The notes under the pieces are model-generated. The model worked only from the letters and a program-made list of their open reading frames with translations, did no database searches and was not told the DNA's origin. This document shows positions 1 through 8,213 of a stretch of 64,000 bases of DNA, piece after piece; position 1 is the stretch's first letter; every line of letters starts with the position of its first letter. The stretch comes from Antricoccus suffuscus (GTDB taxonomy: Bacteria > Actinomycetota > Actinomycetes > Mycobacteriales > Antricoccaceae), in assembly GCF_003003235.1 (NCBI RefSeq), contig NZ_PVUE01000001.1:310001-374000 (forward strand), in the 5' to 3' direction. A program made the translations under genes and the position numbers.

Positions 1-126
1 GGCCGCCGCCTGCCCTTCGGTGTTGCTCGTCGCCGCATCATGCACGCTGCGCACCCGCACCAGGGCCTGGGTGAACGCGACCAGCCCGTCCGCGTCGATG
101 TTGAATTTCGACGTAGCGCCGTTCAT
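1..126 (-). CDS. M20-family peptidase/amidohydrolase, N-terminal fragment cut by window edge
   Basis: An open frame of 42 codons runs from ATG at 126 off the left edge. The visible protein begins MNGATSKFNIDADGLVAFTQ and continues with an ALVRVRSVHD stretch and an EGQAA stretch, the usual opening of M20-family zinc peptidases and amidohydrolases (compare LVRIPSV in ArgE/DapE-like proteins). The start overlaps the stop of the upstream ABC ATPase as ATGA, and GGGGAG lies just upstream, so the gene ends a peptide-transporter operon. An intracellular peptidase or deacylase acting on the imported substrate would fit. The metal ligands lie outside the window, so the family call rests on about 40 residues. 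Confidence 0.55.
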   Translation of the reverse strand, partial: MNGATSKFNIDADGLVAFTQALVRVRSVHDAATSNTEGQAAA

Positions 127-1013
127 CGGTCTCCCCGTTCGTTGGGTTGGTCTGACTCGGTGAGCAAGTCTCTCGTGGTCGCGCCGCTCATCGATTTGGC
201 TAACGTCGGGATCGCGGCGACGAGGCGGCGGGTGTAGTCGCTTTGCGGATTGGCATACAAGGCCTTGGTCTCGCTCAACTCGACGATCTGGCCGTCCTTC
301 ATCACCGCGACGCGGCGGCACAGATGGCGTACGACGCTGAGGTCGTGCGACACGAACACGAGCGTGAGCTCGCGGTCACGGACGAGGTCGGTGATCAGGT
401 TGAGCACCTGCGCGCGCACCGACACGTCCAACGCGCTGACCGGTTCGTCGGCGACGAGGATCGATGGCTCCGGTGCGAGCGCGCGAGCGATCGAGATGCG
501 TTGCCGTTGGCCGCCAGAGAACTGATGCGGATAACGCCGAGCCCCGGACGGGTCGATGCCGACATCGCGCAACAGCCGGTGCACATCCGCGTCGGTGAAA
601 GGTTTGCGTTGAGCGACAAGCGGTTCGGCGACGATGTCGTACACACGCATCTGCGGGTCCAGGGAACCCATGGGGTCCTGGAAAACCATCTGGAGCCGCG
701 AACGAAGCCCGTGAAGATTACGCCGGTAGTCCGGCGAGCCCGGCGGCGTACGCCCCCAAGGTGTGCGATGGCGCGAGATGTCCAGTCCGTCGACCTCGAT
801 GTGACCGCTCGTCGGCTCGTCGAGCCCGGCGAGCAGCCGCAGGAGGGTCGACTTGCCCGAACCGGACTCGCCGACAATGCCGAACCGCTCGCCGGCCTCG
901 ACCTCGAACGTCGCCTTGTCCAGCCCGATTACCTGCCCGGGTTGGCCAAACATCGAGGCCCGCGGAGTGCGGTAGTGCCGCGACAGGTCCGTCGCCGAGA
1001 TAATCGCACTCAT
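123..1013 (-). CDS. Oligopeptide/dipeptide ABC importer, ATP-binding subunit (DppF/OppF type)
   Basis: A 296-aa cytoplasmic ATPase that would energise the importer encoded upstream. Walker A GESGSGKST is at about residues 48-56, the signature FSGGQRQR at about 165-172, Walker B VADEP at about 187-191 and the switch histidine (SHD) at about 223. I chose the ATG at 1013 because GGGTGG sits a few bases upstream. An in-frame ATG at 1028 would add five residues (MWVVR) but lies directly against a palindromic repeat with no clear ribosome site. The gene follows a second ATPase after a gap of about 79 bases that holds that repeat. The reading frame ends in an ATGA overlap with the M20 peptidase. Confidence 0.9.
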   Translation of the reverse strand: MSAIISATDLSRHYRTPRASMFGQPGQVIGLDKATFEVEAGERFGIVGESGSGKSTLLRLLAGLDEPTSGHIEVDGLDISRHRTPWGRTPPGSPDYRRNLHGLRSRLQMVFQDPMGSLDPQMRVYDIVAEPLVAQRKPFTDADVHRLLRDVGIDPSGARRYPHQFSGGQRQRISIARALAPEPSILVADEPVSALDVSVRAQVLNLITDLVRDRELTLVFVSHDLSVVRHLCRRVAVMKDGQIVELSETKALYANPQSDYTRRLVAAIPTLAKSMSGATTRDLLTESDQPNERGDR

Positions 1014-1035
1014 GCGCACCACCCACATCGGTAGC

Positions 1036-1075
1036 GTCCGGCAAAGTGGTCGCTATGACGACCACTTTGCCGGAC
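1036..1075. repeat. Palindromic element, copy 1 (perfect 17-bp arms, 6-nt loop)
   Basis: GTCCGGCAAAGTGGTCG at 1036-1052 and its exact reverse complement at 1059-1075 surround CTATGA. This copy lies in the gap between the two ABC ATPase genes. Similarity to the other two copies extends outward (GTAGC before the left arm; GTCAG after the right arm in copies 2 and 3). Confidence 0.85.
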
Positions 1076-1092
1076 CCTGTGCTCATACATCG

Positions 1093-2139
1093 TCATTCGG
1101 CGTTCTCCCCAAGTGGGTGGAAGCACGCGTACCCGAAGTCCTGCCCGCCCGTTTCGTCGCGTCCGGCGGGGTGGTCGCTATGACGACCACTTTGCCGGAC
1201 GTCAGCCGGTACGCCGGTCCACGGCGGCTGGGTCTTACAGATGTCGGTCGCGAAGTCGCACCGGTTGGCGAACACGCACCCCTCCGGGAACTTCCCGGCC
1301 GGCGGCACGCTGCCACGGATCGTCGTCAAATGGCCCTCGGCGTCGACCGCGTCCAGGTCGGAGGCGGCGATCAGCCCCGCCGTGTACGGGTGCTGCGGGT
1401 TGGTGAAGACATCGGCAACCGTGCCGGCCTCGACTATCCGCCCGCCGTACATGACAAGGACTCGCTGGCAGAGCATCGCGACGACGGCGAGGTCGTGCGT
1501 GATGAACAGCAGCGCGGCGTTCTGGCGATCGGCTTCGCTGACGACGAGGTCGAGCACTTGTGCCTGGACGGTCACGTCGAGCGCCGTGGTGGGCTCGTCG
1601 CAGATCAGCAGGTCGGGTTCGTTGGCCATCGCGATCGCGATCACGGCGCGTTGCCGCTGACCGCCGGACAACTGGTGAGGGTATGAACGCGCGGCGCGTT
1701 CCGGGTCGGGCAAACCCACCCGCTCGAGGAGGCGCACCGCTTCGCCGTACGCCGCCTTCTTGTTCGGCTGCGTATCGTGCAGCAGCATGGTTTCGGCGAT
1801 CTGCTTGCCGACCCGCATCGTCGGGTTAAGCGCGGTCATCGGTTCCTGGAAGACCATCGCGAGGTCCCGGCCGCGACGGCCGGCAAGAGCGGACTCCTTG
1901 GCGCCGATCACTTCGCCGTCCAGCACGCTGATCGAGCCGCTGGCGGTGAGGCCGGGAGAGAGCAGGCCCATGATCGACAGCGCCGTCAGCGACTTGCCGG
2001 AACCGGACTCTCCGATGAGGCCTACCCGCTCATCGCCGTCGACGGTGAAGGAAACCCCTTCGAGCAGGGGATAGGTGCCGGTGCGCACGGATAGTTCACG
2101 AAGAGTGAGGACGCGCCGCGGCGTACTGGTCACGGTCAT
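1093..2139 (-). CDS. Oligopeptide/dipeptide ABC importer, ATP-binding subunit (DppD/OppD type)
   Basis: A 348-aa ATPase, partner of the DppF-type subunit. Walker A GESGSGKS is at residues 43-50, with LSGGQRQR as signature and LLICDEPTTALD as Walker B. The C-terminal oligopeptide-transporter extension is visible as CVFANRCDFATDICKTQPPW. After this the family normally reads straight into the final YACxxPL-like stretch; here about 20 extra residues (DVRQSGRHSDHPAGRDETGG) come from an inserted palindromic element. The start ATG at 2139 overlaps the upstream permease stop as ATGA. The open frame continues far upstream only because it runs through the permease gene in another frame. Confidence 0.9.
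   Translation of the reverse strand: MTVTSTPRRVLTLRELSVRTGTYPLLEGVSFTVDGDERVGLIGESGSGKSLTALSIMGLLSPGLTASGSISVLDGEVIGAKESALAGRRGRDLAMVFQEPMTALNPTMRVGKQIAETMLLHDTQPNKKAAYGEAVRLLERVGLPDPERAARSYPHQLSGGQRQRAVIAIAMANEPDLLICDEPTTALDVTVQAQVLDLVVSEADRQNAALLFITHDLAVVAMLCQRVLVMYGGRIVEAGTVADVFTNPQHPYTAGLIAASDLDAVDAEGHLTTIRGSVPPAGKFPEGCVFANRCDFATDICKTQPPWTGVPADVRQSGRHSDHPAGRDETGGQDFGYACFHPLGENAE
1161..1200. repeat. Palindromic element, copy 2, inside the DppD-type gene
   Basis: The same element as at 1036, with left arm 1161-1177 (three changes, AAA to GGG, which could still pair as G-U in RNA) and an unchanged right arm 1184-1200 around CTATGA. It is translated within the C-terminal part of the ABC ATPase without breaking the frame. 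Confidence 0.85.
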
Positions 2140-2954
2140 TGCACGTCCACCAACGTCGCGTCGAGCTTGTCGCGCAGCCCGTCGCCGAGCAGGTTGAATC
2201 CGAGCACGGACAGGGCTATCGCGATCCCGGGGATCAACCCGAGTGAGAGTGCCTTGTAGAGGGTGTCTTGCGACTCGAGGAGCATGATTCCCCAGCTGGG
2301 GTTGGGGGTCTGGGTGCCGAGACCGAGATAGGAGAGTGCAGCTTCGGCCAGAATCGCGATGGCGAAGGCGATCGAGGACTGCACGATGACCAGGCTGGAG
2401 ATGTTGGGCAGGATGTGTCGGCGCGCGATGGCGAGTCTGCTGTTGCCGGCGGCGCGTGCGGCGAGCACGTATTCGGTCTGCATCACCTGCAGCGTGCCGG
2501 CCCGGCTGACTCGCGCAAACGTCGGCACGGTGGCGATCCCGATCGCGATCATCGCCACGAGGGTGCCGCCTTTGTATATCGCCGATAGCATGATAGCGAG
2601 CAGTAAGGCCGGAAACGCTAGCAGCAGATCGTTTCCCCGCATCACCACCTCGCCGACCCATCGCCGCGACATGGCCGCCCAGATCCCTAGCGGTACGCCG
2701 ATCACGGCCGCGATCGAGACCGCGACGATGCCGACGAGCAGCGTCGTACGGGCGCCGGCCATCAGCCGGGACAGCTCGTCGCGGCCGAACTTATCCGCGC
2801 CCAGCCAGTGCGCTCCGCTGATGGGCGCGAACTTGTCTGCGCCGTTGTTGAGGATCGGGTTGTACGGCGTCCAGAAGAACGATACGACGGCCGTGATGAC
2901 GACGAGTGACACCAGGACGCCGCCGATGATCAGGCTGGGGTTGAGTCTCTTCAT
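2136..2954 (-). CDS. Peptide ABC importer permease (DppC/OppC type)
   Basis: A 272-aa membrane protein with an N-terminal transmembrane segment (LIIGGVLVSLVVITAVVSFF) followed by a short external stretch with the DppC-typical HWLGADKFGRDELSRL motif, then the core permease helices. The cytoplasmic EAA loop that contacts the ATPase is ARAAGNSRLAIARRHILPN. ATG at 2954 overlaps the stop of the upstream permease (ATGA), and its own stop overlaps the ATPase start, so the genes are translationally coupled. Substrate cannot be read from the permease; peptides or N-acyl compounds are the family norm. Confidence 0.9.
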   Translation of the reverse strand: MKRLNPSLIIGGVLVSLVVITAVVSFFWTPYNPILNNGADKFAPISGAHWLGADKFGRDELSRLMAGARTTLLVGIVAVSIAAVIGVPLGIWAAMSRRWVGEVVMRGNDLLLAFPALLLAIMLSAIYKGGTLVAMIAIGIATVPTFARVSRAGTLQVMQTEYVLAARAAGNSRLAIARRHILPNISSLVIVQSSIAFAIAILAEAALSYLGLGTQTPNPSWGIMLLESQDTLYKALSLGLIPGIAIALSVLGFNLLGDGLRDKLDATLVDVQ

Positions 2955-3904
2955 CGACTGGCCCGCAATCGCGGATCGATCACGACGTACAGGATGTCCA
3001 CGATCAGCGTGATGATCAAGGTGGCCGCGACCAGCAGCATGACGATGGACTGCACCGCGATCAGGTCCCGGTTGGCGACTTTGTCCAACAGCATCGAGCC
3101 GAGCCCGGAGATCACGAACACCCGCTCGATGACGACCGCGCCGATCAGCAGCGTGGAAAGCTGCAGTCCGAGGACCGTCACGACCGGTATCGACGCGTTG
3201 CGCAGGCCGTGCCGGACGATCGCGCGGTACGGCGTGAGGCCCTTCGCGCGCGCCGTACGGATGTAGTCCTGGCGCAGTACGTCGAGAACGGCCGATCTGA
3301 CGTAGCGGCTGAGCACGGCGCCTTGCACCAGCCCGAGCGAGATCGCCGGCAGGATCAGCTGTTGTAGGAACAGCCCGAAGTCGTCGCCCGGCTTGACCAG
3401 GTCGCCCGGCGGCAGCAGCCCCCATTTCAAAGACACGAACGAGATCAGGATCAGCCCGAGCGCGAACGCCGGGATGGAGATCCCCAGCTGCGACAGGACC
3501 GATAGGCCGACTCCGGACGCGGTGCGGTTGCGCGCGGCCATCAAGATTCCCAGCGGTACGGCGATGATCAGCGCGATCAGGGTGCCGCCGATCGCGAGAT
3601 ACAGCGTGTACTGGAACTTGTCGATGATCTCCGGGGTGAGCTCGTAGTCGCCGACGTACGACCTGCCGAAGTTGCCGCGCAACAGGTGGCCGACCCAGTC
3701 GAAGTACTGCACGATAAGCGGCCGGTCCAAGCCAAACTTGACCTCGAGCTGGTGCACCGACGTCGCGTCGGCGTTGATCCCGGCGGCTACTTGGGCTGGG
3801 TTGCCGGGCAGCACGTTCATGACCGCAAACACCGCGACCGAGGCCACGAACAAGGACATGAGGAAGATGCCGAGGCGGCTGAGCACCTTCAGCAGCATGA
3901 GCAC
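2951..3904 (-). CDS. Peptide ABC importer permease (DppB/OppB type)
   Basis: A 317-aa inner-membrane permease. It has the N-terminal helix (GIFLMSLFVASVAVFAVM), the LPGNPA motif typical of DppB, a large external loop ending GRSYVGDYELTPEI, and the EAA loop RTARAKGLTPYRAIVRHGLRN. The start is GTG at 3904 or ATG at 3898; both are in frame and differ by two residues. It lies 55 bases downstream of the substrate-binding protein gene and is coupled to the second permease by a 4-bp overlap. Confidence 0.9.
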   Translation of the reverse strand: MLMLLKVLSRLGIFLMSLFVASVAVFAVMNVLPGNPAQVAAGINADATSVHQLEVKFGLDRPLIVQYFDWVGHLLRGNFGRSYVGDYELTPEIIDKFQYTLYLAIGGTLIALIIAVPLGILMAARNRTASGVGLSVLSQLGISIPAFALGLILISFVSLKWGLLPPGDLVKPGDDFGLFLQQLILPAISLGLVQGAVLSRYVRSAVLDVLRQDYIRTARAKGLTPYRAIVRHGLRNASIPVVTVLGLQLSTLLIGAVVIERVFVISGLGSMLLDKVANRDLIAVQSIVMLLVAATLIITLIVDILYVVIDPRLRASR

Positions 3905-3959
3905 CCCGCAGCGATCGTTGTCATGGTCGTGGAGTTACGACACCGACGCTTAGTCTGCC

Positions 3960-5474
3960 TTATTTGACGCCGAGATCAGCGACCCGGAACGCTTCTCCGA
4001 TCGCGTTCTTCGGTAGCCCAGTGATCTCCTTCTTAGCGACCATGAGGTTGGGCAGCAGGAACAGGAAGTCCGCCGCGGCATCTTCGGAGATAAGCTTCGC
4101 GGCCGCCTTCATGTTGTCGATCTGCTGCTGCTCGGTACCTTCGTCCGCGGCGGCCAGCAGCGGTTGCAGCGCCGGGTTTTTGTACTGCGTGTAGTAGTCC
4201 GGGTTGCCGAAGACCGAGCCGAGGTCGCGGGGCTCGACGTGCGCGATGATCGACATGTCGTAGTCGTGCTGCTTGTAGACGGTGTCGAGCCACTTCGCCG
4301 GGAACTCCAGCGTGTCGATGTCGACCTTGATGCCGATTTTGGACAGCTGGCTCTGTACTTCGGGGGCGCAGGCGACGGCGTACGGCAGTGACGGAATGCG
4401 CAGCCGCAGCGTGATGTTTTGCTCGCCGGACTCCTTCAGCAATTCCTTAGCCTTCTTCTGGTCGTAAGGGAAGTCCTTGGTCCGGTCCTCATACCAGGGA
4501 TCGGTCGGCGGGACCATCGATCCGATGAGCGTGCCTTTGCCTGCCCAGCAGTTGTCCAGGAGTGCTTTGTGATCGATGCCGGTGCGGATCGCCTGACGCA
4601 CCTTGAGATTCGCCAGCGGTCCCTGCGACTGGTTGAAGGACAGGACGACTTCGCCGTTCGTCGTACCCTCGATCACCTGTAGACCACTGGCCTTGGGGCC
4701 CTTGGAGAACTGGTCCAGGGACTCCGGCGCCTGCACCGTTGTGACGACGTCGATCGTGCCGGCGAGCATCGCGTTGTTCATCGAGGTCGGATTGTTGAAG
4801 TATTTGAAGACGACGTTTTTGAAGTGCGGTTCGGTGCCCCAGTAGTTGTCGTTACGGACGAGTTCGATCGACGTACCGCGCGTCCATTTCGCGAACTTGT
4901 AGGGGCCGGTGCCGATCGGGGTGTTGGCCAGGTCGGCTATGCCATTGGGGGTCATCATCGCGCCAAGCCGGGTCGTCATGCGGTAGAGCCAGTCGTTGCT
5001 CGGATGCGCCAGTACGACGGTCAGCTCGGTCGGGCTGGTCGCCGTCGCCGATGTAACGACGTCAAACGACTTCTTCAGGCTGATCGTCCAGTCCGTCTTT
5101 ACCCGGTTGATGGAGAACGCCGCATCGTCGGCCGTAAACGTCTTGCCGTTGGTGAACTTCGCATTGTCGACGAGCTCGAAGGTGTAGGTCAGGCGGTCGT
5201 CGCTGACCTTCCACGACTTCGCGAGGGCCGGCACGATCTTGCCTTTGTTGTCGACCTTGACGAGGGTCTCGTAGATGTTGTCCAGCAGCACCTGTGGTGT
5301 CGCGGCGCCATCGGTGGTCGTGAAGTCAAGGCTGGGCGGTTCTGCGACGAGGCCCAGCGTGACCGTGTCGCCGATCTTGTTGCTGCTACTGCCGCTGCCG
5401 GAGCTCGAGCACCCGGCCAGCGCCAAGGCCGCGGCGACCAGGCCGACGACGAGGCGTTTAAACGAGACGGACAT
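3960..5474 (-). CDS. Peptide-type ABC importer substrate-binding lipoprotein (SBP family 5)
   Basis: A 504-aa extracytoplasmic binding protein and first gene of the operon. The signal peptide ends in a lipobox ALAGC with the lipidated cysteine at residue 22, followed by a Ser/Gly-rich linker. The body has family 5 features: GLVAEPPSLD near the start, the IGTGPYKF stretch, and LKVRQAIRTGIDHKAL. The ATG at 5474 is preceded by AAAGGAG at a good distance, so I prefer it over the longer open frame that starts upstream at 5531. Ligands of this family range from peptides to nickel, opines and glycosides, so the substrate remains open. Confidence 0.9.
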   Translation of the reverse strand: MSVSFKRLVVGLVAAALALAGCSSSGSGSSSNKIGDTVTLGLVAEPPSLDFTTTDGAATPQVLLDNIYETLVKVDNKGKIVPALAKSWKVSDDRLTYTFELVDNAKFTNGKTFTADDAAFSINRVKTDWTISLKKSFDVVTSATATSPTELTVVLAHPSNDWLYRMTTRLGAMMTPNGIADLANTPIGTGPYKFAKWTRGTSIELVRNDNYWGTEPHFKNVVFKYFNNPTSMNNAMLAGTIDVVTTVQAPESLDQFSKGPKASGLQVIEGTTNGEVVLSFNQSQGPLANLKVRQAIRTGIDHKALLDNCWAGKGTLIGSMVPPTDPWYEDRTKDFPYDQKKAKELLKESGEQNITLRLRIPSLPYAVACAPEVQSQLSKIGIKVDIDTLEFPAKWLDTVYKQHDYDMSIIAHVEPRDLGSVFGNPDYYTQYKNPALQPLLAAADEGTEQQQIDNMKAAAKLISEDAAADFLFLLPNLMVAKKEITGLPKNAIGEAFRVADLGVK

Positions 5475-5718
5475 GAAGGTGCTCCTTTGGCCGGCGCTTC
5501 TGCGGGTATAGCGATGTAGTTGCCCAGACAATTGTGGAGCACGGCCGCCCCGTCAAGACGTAAGTTCGAAAACTCACCGTCTCAGTTTGGTTACGCAATC
5601 TGGTTCAGGAGCCATTCAGTGCGACGTTTTGTCCGGACGTCGCGCACATTCGCTACAGCTAGTGACGGATTGGACCTAGTGTGGGTTGAGAGGTAACGGC
5701 CTACACGAGGAGCGCAGC

Positions 5719-7350
5719 ATGGGTGACGACGCGACAAGCATGAATCCGGACTACGAAGTCATTGTTGTTGGCGCAGGAGTATGCGGCATCTATCAGCTCC
5801 ACCGGCTCCTCGACCTCGGCTTCAACGCCACGCTGCTCGAAACCGGCTCTAACCTCGGTGGCACCTGGTTCTGGAATCGCTATCCGGGCGCCCGCTTCGA
5901 CTCCGAGAGCATCACCTACGGCTACTCATTCTCCGAGGAGTTGTTGCAGGAATGGGACTGGAAGGAGCGCTTCTCCGGCCAACCCGAGAACCTTCGTTAC
6001 CTTGAGTACGTCGCCGAGAAGTTCGACCTCCGTCCGCACATGCAGTTCGACTGCAATGTCGATGCGGCGGTCTTCGACGATGCGACGACGCAGTGGCGTC
6101 TACAGCTGAGCGACGGACGTGAGCTGTCATCTCGATTCCTCATTCCCGCTCTCGGGCTCCTGTCCGCGCCGACTCTTCCGCGGTACGACGGCATCGATGA
6201 CTTCGAAGGACAGGCGTTCCACACGTACAACTGGCCCACCGAACCGGTGACGTTGGAGGGCAAGCTGGTGGCGGTCGTCGGCACGGGTGCGACTGCGATA
6301 CAGCTCATCGGCGAGATCGCGGATAAGGTGGGGGACCTGACGGTCTTTCAGCGGCGACCCAATTGGACAGCGCCGCTGCACAACGGGGAAATCTCTCCGG
6401 AAGAGATGGCCGACATCAAGGAGCGGTACGACGAGATCTTCGCCGTCTGCGCGCGTACTCCGGGCGGGTTCATCCACCAACCCGACCGCCGGCCCTACTG
6501 GGACGTGCCGCGCGAGGAACGCCTGGCGATGTGGGAGAAGCTTTACACCGAGCCAGGCTTTGGCATCTGGCTGTCGAACTTCCGCGAGACCTTCACCGAC
6601 GAGGCCGCCAACGCGGAGCTCTCGGCGTTCATCGCTGACAAGATTCGCGCGAGGGTGAATGACCCGGTCCTGGCCGAGAAGCTGGTCCCGAAGGATCATG
6701 GGTTCGGCGTACAGCGGCTTCCGATGGAAACCCATTACTATGAGGCCTATAACCGGGACAACGTGCACCTGGTCGATCTGCAGGAAACCCCGATCGACCG
6801 GATCACCGCACGTGGAATCCGCACCACTGAAGCTGAGCACGAGTTCGACATCATCGTGTTCGCGACTGGATTCGATGCCGTCACCGGCGCGTACGAGCGA
6901 GTGGACATTCGAGGCGTGGGTGGCCAATCATTGAAGGAAAAATGGGCCGACGGCCCGGCCACCTATCTCGGCATGCAGGTGGCCGGCTTCCCCAACATGC
7001 TGATGCCGACCGGCCCACAGAGTGCATCGGCGACGACCAACTTCCCGCGTGGGATCGAGCTCGCGGTCGACTGGACCACCGACCTGCTGGAGTACATGCG
7101 CGACCGTGGCTACACGCGGGTTGAGGCCGACGCCGAAAGCGAGCGGGCCTGGGGTAAGAAAGTCGCCGAACTCTACGAGATCATGCTGTTGCGTAAGGCG
7201 CAGGGCTGGTTCACCGGCTACAACTCAAACGTCGAGGGCCACGAGCAGGGCAAGATGCGCTATCAGGTCTACAACGGCGGAACGCCGAAATATCGAGCCA
7301 CGATCGCCGAAGTCGCCGAGCGCGACTACGAAGGCATGCAGCTGACCTGA
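5719..7350 (+). CDS. Flavin-containing Baeyer-Villiger monooxygenase (cyclohexanone monooxygenase type)
   Basis: A 543-aa soluble enzyme that would insert oxygen next to a ketone using FAD, NADPH and O2. The FAD site GAGVCG is at residues 18-23. The type I Baeyer-Villiger fingerprint FxGxxxHxxxW is present as FEGQAFHTYNW starting at about residue 162, followed by the NADPH-binding VVGTGATA. The late ATGFD motif is also present. Start ATG 5719 follows GAGGAG. The gene is transcribed away from the peptide importer. Cyclic ketones, aryl ketones or steroid ketones are all possible substrates. Next on the same strand, after a hairpin repeat, is an unrelated membrane protein. Confidence 0.9.
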   Translation: MGDDATSMNPDYEVIVVGAGVCGIYQLHRLLDLGFNATLLETGSNLGGTWFWNRYPGARFDSESITYGYSFSEELLQEWDWKERFSGQPENLRYLEYVAEKFDLRPHMQFDCNVDAAVFDDATTQWRLQLSDGRELSSRFLIPALGLLSAPTLPRYDGIDDFEGQAFHTYNWPTEPVTLEGKLVAVVGTGATAIQLIGEIADKVGDLTVFQRRPNWTAPLHNGEISPEEMADIKERYDEIFAVCARTPGGFIHQPDRRPYWDVPREERLAMWEKLYTEPGFGIWLSNFRETFTDEAANAELSAFIADKIRARVNDPVLAEKLVPKDHGFGVQRLPMETHYYEAYNRDNVHLVDLQETPIDRITARGIRTTEAEHEFDIIVFATGFDAVTGAYERVDIRGVGGQSLKEKWADGPATYLGMQVAGFPNMLMPTGPQSASATTNFPRGIELAVDWTTDLLEYMRDRGYTRVEADAESERAWGKKVAELYEIMLLRKAQGWFTGYNSNVEGHEQGKMRYQVYNGGTPKYRATIAEVAERDYEGMQLT

Positions 7351-7380
7351 CTTCGCATTCTCTAAATAGCGCCACTGTCT

Positions 7381-7434
7381 AAATAAGGTCATACGTTCCG
7401 TAGGTCATAACGGCCGGGACGTGTGACCTTATTT
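7381..7434. repeat. Dispersed hairpin element, copy 1 (20-bp arms)
   Basis: Left arm AAATAAGGTCATACGTTCCG (7381-7400) and right arm 7415-7434 are complementary at 18 of 20 positions around a 14-nt loop. The same arm sequence recurs at 31308. It sits 30 bases after the monooxygenase stop, where it could end transcription. A partial extra arm (CTAAATAGCGCC) precedes it at 7372. Confidence 0.8.
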
Positions 7435-7576
7435 GGCATCTTGCACGGCTCTGCGGACACCGACCGCCGGCGCTATTGACACACGGTCGGCGTCGGCACA
7501 ACGTACTGGATGTGAGATACGCCAGCGAGTCTGTACGTGGCGAGGACATGACGGTATCGATCAGAGGCAGCCGCTG

Positions 7577-8164
7577 ATGAACGGGTCCGGGATGGATCCG
7601 GTCATGACAATGGATATGCCGCTATTGCCGGGCTGGCTGGAGGTGCTGTGGGCGCTGGTCTTGGGCGCGGTAGCGATCACGCACCTGTGGCACGTCTGGT
7701 GGATGTCCGGCCGGGCGCGTTGGTGGCATCTCGCGCACGTGCTGATGGCGGCCGCCATGATGGTGATGTACCTGGCCGCGCAGCCCGCGCACGCCGATCT
7801 GTACCGGGCGGGTGTCGCACTGTTCGGCGCGCTCACGATCAGCATGATCTTGACGTGCATCTGGTGGGCAAGCCAGGACAATTTTCCGAACTGGTTGTGG
7901 GCGGCATCGACGGTGGGCATGCTGGTGATGGCCTACATGTCATTGCCAGTCGGAGACCACCTCGCGACGGTGACATACCTGTTGGTGGTCTACCTGGCCG
8001 GCGAAGCGCTGGTGTGGGTGTGCAACCCGTTGCGGCTCGCCGCCGATGTCACGCCCGCGGTCCGATTGTCACTCGCGGTGATGGCGCTCGGCATGGGCTA
8101 CATGCTGGTCGCGATGCAGACCATGCACATGCACGTTGTCCCCGCGGTCATGACGATGCACTGA
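7577..8164 (+). CDS. DUF5134-type integral membrane protein
   Basis: A 195-aa protein of several hydrophobic helices, rich in Met and His (MDPVMTMDMPLLPGW at the start, MQTMHMHVVPAVMTMH at the end). It has a conserved-looking THLWHVWWMSGRARWWHLAHVLMA stretch early on, split here as THLWHVWW and RWWHLAHVLMA. This matches DUF5134 proteins of actinobacteria, whose function is not known; the Met/His richness would suit a metal (copper) or haem role, which is inference. ATG at 7577 is chosen because hydrophobic sequence begins just after it; the frame is open further upstream without family features. Confidence 0.7.
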   Translation: MNGSGMDPVMTMDMPLLPGWLEVLWALVLGAVAITHLWHVWWMSGRARWWHLAHVLMAAAMMVMYLAAQPAHADLYRAGVALFGALTISMILTCIWWASQDNFPNWLWAASTVGMLVMAYMSLPVGDHLATVTYLLVVYLAGEALVWVCNPLRLAADVTPAVRLSLAVMALGMGYMLVAMQTMHMHVVPAVMTMH

Positions 8165-8213
8165 CTACAGGGGTAGCCGGAGACCTTGATTGTGCCGGCA
8201 CAGGCGGTCGTGT

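Noticed and set aside
2140-2661. Upstream extension of the DppD-type ATPase frame
   Set aside because: It overlaps the DppC-type permease out of frame; the ATG at 2139 with ATGA coupling explains the start.
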